Shown here piece by piece: positions 1 through 9,200 of a DNA stretch of 11,187 bases. The notes beneath the pieces are model-generated. The model was not told the DNA's origin, did no database searches, and was given only the letters and a program-made list of their open reading frames with translations. The DNA comes from Phoronis pallida (lineage: Eukaryota > Phoronida > Phoronidae), in assembly GCA_028565715.1 (NCBI GenBank), contig JAOXYC010214684.1, positions 1-11,187 of the forward strand. Direction: 5' to 3'. Both the position numbers and the translations under genes were made by a program. Within the stretch, counting starts at the first letter, position 1; each line of letters opens with the position of its first letter.

Positions 1-112
1 AAGGATGATTGTCCTTAGAACTAGTGGGTGTCCTTAGAAGGAAGGGTGAATTAGTTTACCCTTAGATCTAGTATGCACCCCGACCTGATCAACAAGCCAT
101 GTTTACTCACAC
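1..112. other. Intron or 3' UTR left of the last visible exon
   Basis: No further exon is visible. The stretch holds a 10-bp direct repeat gtccttagaa at 11-20 and 30-39, and an imperfect palindrome agggtgaattagtttaccct near 44-63. It is either the start of the next intron or, if the TGA at 109-107 is used, the 3' UTR. No AATAAA-type signal is seen on the minus strand here. Confidence 0.5.
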
Positions 113-256
113 CGTAGTGTGACTGCTGACACTGCCACCCCTCAGTCGCCGCTGCATGGCGGCCAACTCCTCATTCTTACGCTTGAGTATTTTCTGTTGT
201 TGATCATTCTTGATTTCTAACTCCTTGATACGCTGCTGTTCTTTGGTGACCTCACG
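113..256 (-). CDS. KIF27: KIF27-like exon 19 of window: basic coiled-coil segment, last visible exon
   Basis: This phase-0 exon of 48 codons begins [18 protein letters not shown] and continues with [20 protein letters not shown], a charged heptad-like helix. The acceptor is ttttcag at 257-263. The right-hand boundary is clear. The left boundary is not: the frame reads ...SSHTT then GTG TGA, so either a donor follows ACG (intron GTGTGAG..., exon ends at 113) or the protein stops at the TGA at 109-107. I prefer the donor, because relatives are much longer. Confidence 0.75.
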
Positions 257-3200
257 CTGAAAACATTTCAAAATCCTCAGTTGGTAAAAACGTGAACCTT
301 CAAAGTCTTTAGAGTATTAAAGAGTTTCAATTGAATATTTTTCTTCATATTAATATTTGCCCATGGTCAAAAAGTGTTATTTGGGCAAAACCACTACACA
401 ATCGTGGTTAGTGAAACCATGGTTTGCCAACCATGTATTTTATTTTTTTATGTTTTATTACATAATTTATATTGTATTTTTTCAGAAAATATCCAGCTTT
501 TTGAGGAATAGCCTTCTAAAAGAATATAATTTCTAAGAAACAAAATAATTTACCTCCAGTTTAGACTTGAGTTCATTTTCTTCCTTGGCCTTCTTCTGTA
601 GTAAATTATGCTGATTCTTCATTCTGTCTACATTCTGTTCTAGTTCTTGGATTCTAAAAATTATACAAAATATTTATCAATTTCATGCAGAAATTCATGG
701 GTCCAGAAAGAGGGAGTATTATGGTTGTGAGTAGATCATGTCAAAAACTCTCAAATGCATGAACTTAACCAGCAAAATGCTTTCCTGGAACTTTTTATGT
801 CAAGTTACACTGCCGCCACCCATTTAAAGTTTTGAAAAAAATTAAAACCATTTTTTATATACGGAAGCACTCGTAGCTTAGTGATTAGTGTACCGGCCTT
901 TTAACAAAAAGGTTGTGGGTTCGCACCCTGGGTTGAGTGCTTCCTACTGGGCTAGGATAGGACAGTTTTGTGAGTGCTTAGCAATGGTAAGGGCAACTCT
1001 TTTGAGAATACCTCTCGCCTGCTGTATGCTCCCCGGGGAGTTGAAGTGGTAGTTGAATGAACATATCTGTAGCCTGGGTAATGATATTGGGTATTGTAAA
1101 GCGCTTTGAGTTTCTGCTGATATTAATTAGTGTAGTCATCTAGGAGTGTAGATATATAGGTTTATGAATCTGTGCAGCTGGACTGTCGTCATCGCCGCTC
1201 GACGAGAGGTCACACGAGAGGTCAAACTCTGGGTGAGACTGTCCATTCGGCAAACAGATCTGATGAAGGGGCTAGACGTTGCCTCGTAACATGTAATGTT
1301 TAAATCGGTAAGTTCCAGCTGCACAGATTCATAAACCTATATATCTCTGCTGATACTTCCCTTTTTTGTTGAATTATTGCTGCTGTCAACGATTGATTCG
1401 AACAGCAGTTGACTTACCTTTTATCATTTTGTGTTGTTAAATTAGCCATTTTCTCAGTGTCTTTCTGTTTCTTTTGTAAACTGTGAAGTCTTGTCTTAGC
1501 TAATTCAATTTTCTTTCGATATTCACTGAAACAGTAAATACATGTTCAGATTAATAGTTGATATCAAGAGATCAGATACAACAACGGTAACCATGGAAAC
1601 ATGACAATATGGAAATAGACAGTTAAATAAATACTCAAAACAAAGGCGGCAGTCATGATCCTGAACAATGGATGCAAATTTGAATAAACAGTCTATAGTA
1701 GAGAAGTAATAATAATTTTTTACAGGGTCGTTTTATTTGATTTTTTCTCTCAATATGGAAATGCCATGGAGGTAATTATCTATACAATCAACACGTGGTT
1801 AGAGAAATTGTACATTATAAATAAAACACATCGTACCTTTGCAATTTTTTCTTCTCCACAGTTTCCTGTTGTCCTTTAGCTTCTAGCTCTTGGAATGCTC
1901 TCTGAACGTCTGATAACTCTTTATTGGCAGAATCTTTTTCCTGAAGAAAATTTTAGCTTGATCAAGTACGTTAATAACCAACTTACACTAAAATATTCTA
2001 GGACAAATTTGAAATTAATCAAATGTCAAATTCTAGTAAAACGGATTAAAAAACTGAAATTTATTCTTGATAAATATTGAAAAGACAGAAAAATTCGGTT
2101 CCCAGATCAGTTTCGAATGTTTCTGTCAATATTTATCACTTTCGGCCAGTAAAAGCATACATTTATTTGTAAATTTATTCTTCAAATTCTGTCAATTTTG
2201 TTGTTGTTGTTTGTAGACTTACATTGTTGAGTGTTTTAATTTTCTCAGCATACTGCTTGTTCACCTTTTCTGATTCCTTCCCAGTTTTCACCAGTTCCCG
2301 TATCAGTTGTTCTTTTAATCTGAAAAGTGTGATAAGTCCTTGAATGTGGTATCAATCGTTGTAATCAAATGTCATATCCAACAACATCTCTCATCGTTTC
2401 TGAAAACTCTGATATAAAATGCATGTGGTTAAGATGTTTAAAAAGAGCTGAGTCTCACCATTTCGGTGCAAAGAGTACCTCCTTTCAGACCTTGTTTAGG
2501 CACTAACGACTGGGTAAGAATAGGAGCGAGTATTGTCACAGTGAATGTTGTACAATGTCTGTGCATCTTTTAAGACTGAAAACAACAGTAAGCTCCCCGA
2601 GGAGTTAAAATGGCACTTCAGTGAAAAGTCCAAGAGCCTGGGTAATGATGATCATGTTGAGAATCTAAACCACTTTGAATAAAAAATGCTGCAAACCCAC
2701 TGGATATAAAGGATAATTAATTATTCAATGACTACGAGTTTAGTGTTCTTTTTCTCACATGAAATAGTGACGAGTCTACTAGGCATTTATATTGAAGGCG
2801 TATGAATACAGTGATCCGTCAGAGTGTGTTATTTTCAATAATACATTTGAGATTGCGATAGAAACAAACTTATCATGTGAGAAATTATCATAATTATTTC
2901 TCAAATAACAGGATAATAAATATTAATGTCATATTTTGTACTTACTTAATATTGATAGCCAAGTCTCTCATTTTCTGCTGTGATTCCTGCATATTGAGTT
3001 TAGACTGTTTTATCTTTTTATTCTGTACATCGATACTGGACTTGAGTTTGTCCACTTCAAAGTTTGACGTTGGACTTTCTTCATTGAAGCGGACGGAAGA
3101 ACTGTCTTTACTATTTTTTCTTGGTTTACCTGAAACTAAATTTAGCAAGTTCTTTAATTTACACAGAGAAATGGGGACAATCTGATTTCACCCGCTCAAA

Positions 3201-6200
3201 TTGTTTTGAGAATGATACCGTTTTTAGTTTTTTCAGAAATAAATTGTGATTTACGGACAATTGTTGACCTAAATGGTATAAAGATTTCCCCCTTATATTA
3301 TATATTATACAAGATTTATATATCAATAGCTCCCTATATAATTAAACTCTAAGGAGCTTTACAGATTGACAATAAAATATTAATTTAAAACAATAATTTC
3401 AAAACGTCTTTTGAAGGTGTCTAGAGTATCAGTTTTCACCAAAAAAAAACATACTTAACAGATCTCCTTTGGTTTTGTAAAAAATAAAACACATTTTCAA
3501 ACCTTTTGTGATTGTCTTGCCCAGTGGTAGGGTGCTTGGTTTACTGGACGAGGACGAAAATCTCTTATTGGCCGGTCTTTTCCTGATTTTGTCTGCATCG
3601 CTGATAGTGAATGTGCCCTTCAACTTACTCTGACTCTCACTGTAAAAAAGACTGAAAACATTAAACATACAAATAATGGCTGATCGACATTATGTTTAAT
3701 CAACATCAAACATTATTAACTATAGGCCTTCAAAGAATTTTTTACATTGCTGAAATATCTTTTGATTTAAACTTTATTATCTGTTAGTTTGATACAACAA
3801 TAATTATCCGAAAATGTTCATCAGCTTGGTGAATCATATATTAAACGAAGGTTATTGGACACAAGCAAATAATTTACAGAGCATTTAGACTTTCGACTGC
3901 CCTGGGCAGCTGTCTTCATCGATTGTGGACTCGACCTTCCTCCATGTTTTAATAGAGTGATTGACACGCATGCGCCATACCATTCTGATGAAGACAGCCG
4001 CCCAGGGCAGCAATTTATGTATGACACAATATTCTTATGATTGAATGTTGAAAGTGACCTTTGAGTTTTTGTTACTTGAGATAAGTGTGCCTGAGTATAT
4101 ATCATACCTGCTTTTAACCGATGAAGATTTACTACTCTTTGATCCCCGACTATCTTCATCATCATCGTCGTCATCACTGCTAAAGTCATGATGAATCACC
4201 TCATCATCATCATCCAAGCGGTTGACGAGCAGCTGACTCCGGGCCCGGAACCCTTGCATAACTCTCTCCATGGAAAACAGTGCTGGACTAGTGTGTATGT
4301 TCCTGGACAGTGGACGGAAACCAGCATTCTGGAAAAAGTATAAACTACATTATGGATTGCAGTGCCAAAAGAAATGAAAAAAATGTAAATGGTTTGAGCC
4401 TCTGTAGTCTAGTGGTTTGACCACATCTTCCAATTTCACCGAACTTCAACTTATTGAAGACACATGTTCATGAATTGTGAGAAACCAGTTCGATTCTCAG
4501 GGTTACTAAAGTCTGGCATGCCAAATGAGCAGGAACATTGCAATCCATGGTTGCACTTGCAAGCGCACCTATGCACCTAAATCAAAATAAGGTAATAGAG
4601 ATATACAACTACAGTGATTTATGAGAAATGTATTAAATCCACAAACACTTTCAATAGCGTGAACACTCAAATAATGTAATTGATATAAAAACAGCACTTG
4701 AAGAAAAAACATTCTCAACAGTTAAATGAAATAAAAATAAAGATTTTGGATATTGATGTTTTCAAGAACATATTTTTTCACTATTTTACCTAATTTGAAA
4801 TTCTGCACTGGTTTTTAATTGTCCAGAATTAAATTATCTTAAACATTTTGATCAAATGACCCAAACATTATGATTGGTATACTTTGCTTACAGTAGTACT
4901 TGGTCTTTTTTGGGCATGAACGGGAACTGATTTTGCCCGGCGAGACGAACTAGGAGGACCATATTCATAATCATAACTGCTAACGGAAGGCTTGGTAGAC
5001 TTTGACTTAACGGACATTTCCTAAAATAGAAACACACTTAATAATGAAATTATATAAAGCACAAATTAACAAGCCAAAAATCCAAGCAAAAAGTCACACA
5101 CTCAATTCGTAGCATGCTTTGTGTGTATGTGTAGGCAGCACATAAGATAAAAAGAGTAACAGGTCCTGTGATTGGCTGTCAAAGACAATTTGAATTGAAA
5201 ACACCAATCATAATAGCCGGCAGAAATTTGGAAGATTTAAGGTTTGGTTTCTGATTTTATTCTTCTTTTCCACCATTTATCAATGGGACATCTTTTGGAA
5301 TAAAAGCACAATTTGTGTTTTAAATATTGAGCATGGCATTTTTACTTCAACCAAGATGAAAGAAACATTTTTTCAATATGTAGAAAACCTCTGTTTCCAT
5401 CTTAAACTATAACAGCTGAATACCATCTTTACCACAGAAATAACATGACTAGAATTAGCTGAGAATTCAATTGGGTGAATTTACAAGAAATGAAAGCTTC
5501 AGTTATCACTAAATCACCTTAAGACGCTGTTCCATATCTGCCATTAGCATCTGTTGGTTGACCAGTGCCTCCTCATGTTGTTTAGCCTTCTCGATAGCCG
5601 ATTCCAAGTGGCTGGAGTATTCTTCATTTTCGGCTTGCTGGAAAAATGACAATGGTAATTAAAAATTACATCTGCAGGAATAAAAAGTTTGAATCATTTC
5701 ATATTTTTTGTAAAAAGTTTTTTTTTTTAAAAACTTGATAGGTTAAAAGAATAGTGGTTAAAAAAGCAAACTGATGAAAAATGTTACTCAAGGTCCCCAG
5801 GTTTACATGGTTACAGCAAATTCAATTGAATAAGCCAATGTTTATCATATTGTAAAAATTTGTATTGTTATCTTACTGTTATTCCATGATTCCAAACACG
5901 GAAAAAAATAATGTGAATGCAAAGTGGTATTTGAGAAGTAGTTGAAATCAACACCCACCAGTCTCTCACACTCAGCATTCAGCTTCTCTATTTCACCAGT
6001 TTTCTCAGCAAATATCTCCTCATCATTTCTCAAGTCATTGTGTGCCTGAACATAAAACAGCTCGTTAACACAAAACATAGAAAACAGATCATTCGAAGGG
6101 CGGTTAATTTAAACTTTTAGTTTTGAAAAAATGAGATAATTTTTTTTACTCCCCCGTCATTTTTAAAAGATTTTTTATTACATTACCTTATAAATTCATG

Positions 6201-9200
6201 TTTTAGTTTTTATCATGAGAGTAATACTTAATCAAGGCCTTTTAGTGTCAAAAGTAATGAAAAACCAGTGCATAGAACGCACGTTCAGAGATAGTATTTA
6301 GTGTCACAAATAAATCGTTAAAAATTCTCCAATGTAACAAGGATAGTTGAGTGTCATAAATACTTCTTTATCTTACATTACGAAGTAGAACATATTTCTA
6401 TTAAAACTAGAGCAATGCTAAAGGGATGCGCCCACAGTTTACCTTTTTCAGATCATTTTTGAGGTTCAACACAGTTTCTGTCTCCCACTGATCTCGACTC
6501 AGGGTCTTCGGAACTTTGTTCTTAATCTGTAATAAGGAAACCAATCAAAATAGTCCTTGTAAAAGGAACCTAATAAAAAGTGATTCTTACAATGAATGGG
6601 AAGTAATATCACCCATAAAAGGTGGTATTACTTCCCATGAATTTAAGAATCATTTTAACATCGCTAATTTGCGAAAAAATGTGAGAGTTTCAATTCTTTA
6701 CGTTCTTGAACTTTACAATTCTTTACGTTCTAAAGCATTATGCACGTGTCGTGTACAATGCTTTTCATGTGATTCAGTACTCGTGTACTCTGCTAAGTCA
6801 TATCAAAGTAGCAAACTCATAATACAAAGTATATGAGTTTGTTATATGAATTCGAATATAAGGATAGTTAAGTGATAAAATGTTGTCTCCCTTAAAGCTC
6901 CAAAAAATTAAATCCTTCCCAAGCCTTGTGAGGTCGAATGCTATCCTGGTTTCAGAGGCTAAGGAGATGAGAGTGAGGCCAGGACACAAGTCTATCACAG
7001 GTTAACTTCCATACGTAGCTGGAACTTATTCTTAGCTGAGTGACTTTCTTATTCAAAAACACAACTGAGCGAATCCCCCTAGCTTCCTAATAGGGTATTT
7101 CTTGCAAATTATAAAATTGTCAGTCAAAAACATTTTCGAAGCATACTGGAGTCTTATTACAAAATTGGTATTAAGTTGCCAGACTCTTTCTTTCAGTTTT
7201 AAAAGAATTAAAGCTTTTAAAGAAATGTGTTGTGAAGAAGGCAGGACTTTTATTAATTGGTGTAGATTGTGAGTCATCCAGGAGTGTAGATATGTAGGTT
7301 TATAAGTCTGTGCAACTGGAACTTACTGCTTGATGAGAGGTCACACGAGAGGTCAAACTCTGGGCGAGACTTCCCATTTGGCTAACATCTGATGAAGAGG
7401 CTAGGCATTGCCTCGTAACATGTAATGTTTAAATTCGGTAAGTTCCATTTGCACAGACTTATAAACCTACATGACTTTTATGTGACTTTTTATCAGCAAT
7501 TGAGCATGATATACCTCTTCCATCAAATCTAGCCAGTCTCTCAGTCGGAATCTTTGACTTTTAGACAAAATATCTCTGTCCTGAATCTCAGTCAGTTGTT
7601 TGTACGCCTCTTCTGACACCATTTTATAGTGCGAACACTCTGTCTGCAACCTGGAAATAATTTACAATAAATAATTTCAGCCTAATATTATGTGAATACA
7701 AACTAATGAACTATGCCTTTTAGTTAAAAATTTGGCAATTGACCAAAATTCAAACCTACACCTCTTATTTGCCTGGCAGGTAATCTACCAATTAAGCTCT
7801 TGTATTTTCTGTGCAACATTTAATGTTATGTTTTGTACAGAAAGTACTATGGACGGTTTAATTGGTGTAGATTATGAGTCATCCAGGAGTGTAGATATTG
7901 AAGTTTATAAGTCTGGTCAACTGGACTTACCGAATTTTAAACATTACATGTTACAAGGCAACGTCTAGCCTCGTAACATGTAATGTTTAAAATTCGGTAA
8001 GTCCAGTTGACCAGACTTATAAACTTTCATATGGACGGTTGAGTTCAAATTTTTCTGTCTTTTCAAAGAAATAGGTCTATTTTAAATCGCAAGAAAAAAG
8101 ATTTCCATTTAACATTTTAATCACTGAACCCAATAATTCAATTTACTAAAAAAGTTCTACCATCCAACATACTTGACTAACTGATCCTCCAGTGTTTTTA
8201 TCTGTCCAGCATCCTGGATGGCTTTACCCATGTCAAACTCAGAGCCCCCTGCAGTCAGTACTGATGTACGCTGGCGTTGCAACTCTTCTCGCAAAGCCTG
8301 GCAAGAAATAGTAATTATTTAAAATATATTAATTTCAAAAGAAATATTTATTTGAGACATATGGTAGAAAAAATAGAATAGTGAAACAAAATAACTATTC
8401 TATTGAAAAAACTTTGTCATGAATGGTTTCTTCAAAAGCAAATATGTTGTGGATGAAGACTGTTTCACTGAAAACTTCAACAAAGGAAAATTCTTTCAAA
8501 ATTAAAATTCTATACTTTAAAATTAGTATACATATGTTCAAAACTTCTCTGCGGTTTCTCCCATAATATGTTCAATTGAATATTCTACAATTCACCTGTT
8601 TTGAAAATTGTAAACCATTACAATTCCCAAGATAATCCAACTGATGTCAGTAGTCCAAAATATTCAATAATAATCGACAAGATACCAAAATTGTTCAGAT
8701 AAAAATGACTTGTCTCATATAAAAGAAAAATCGCACAAACCCACCATGATTTCAGTTTGCATCTCCTCAAACCTCAAAGACATCACATCTCTGTTGACAA
8801 CTGGTTTGTTCTTGATATTTCTCGCCCTGTTAGCGTACTTCAGCGAGTTGAGGGTTTCATCAAAACTAGAACTGGCAGGACTAATACAGCATATCATCAC
8901 AGTATTTGCGTTTCCTCCTAATGAGTCCTGAAAAAGGATGTTAAAAACATTCTTTTATTAGTGAAGTATATTTTGCAGAACTGATAACAAAAGTGTCAAT
9001 GATTCATACCTCAAGACAAGTTTTGACATAGATTATAGGAAACAATATTTAGCAATCAAAATAATTTTCAGTAACAAATATTTCTGAAATCCTATTATTC
9101 TAAAGACCACATCGAGCAATGATAAATATAGCTTATAATATGCAAGCACTTGTTGAATATGACAGAATATGCCTTGTTTGAAAGAATTCTTTCTAACATA

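Noticed and set aside
1-40. CRISPR-like or tandem array from the gtccttagaa direct repeat
   Set aside because: Only two short copies are present and the surroundings are clearly a eukaryotic intron or UTR.
864-943. A functional tRNA gene
   Set aside because: The anticodon arm is irregular and the sequence continues directly into a SINE body that recurs near 2505-2695, so this is a SINE head.
2877-3185. Plus-strand open frame of about 100 codons
   Set aside because: It is antisense to exon 14, whose minus-strand reading is conserved and correctly spliced; the plus reading shows no domain.
3821-4189. Minus-strand open frame of about 120 codons
   Set aside because: It runs through the inverted-repeat element and part of exon 12 in the wrong frame, so it is an accidental frame.
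6516-6836. Plus-strand open frame of about 106 codons
   Set aside because: It spans hairpins and intronic repeats and starts antisense to exon 8. No recognisable protein.
7053-7277. Minus-strand open frame of about 74 codons
   Set aside because: It overlaps the left end of MITE copy 2 and has no conserved features or splice support.
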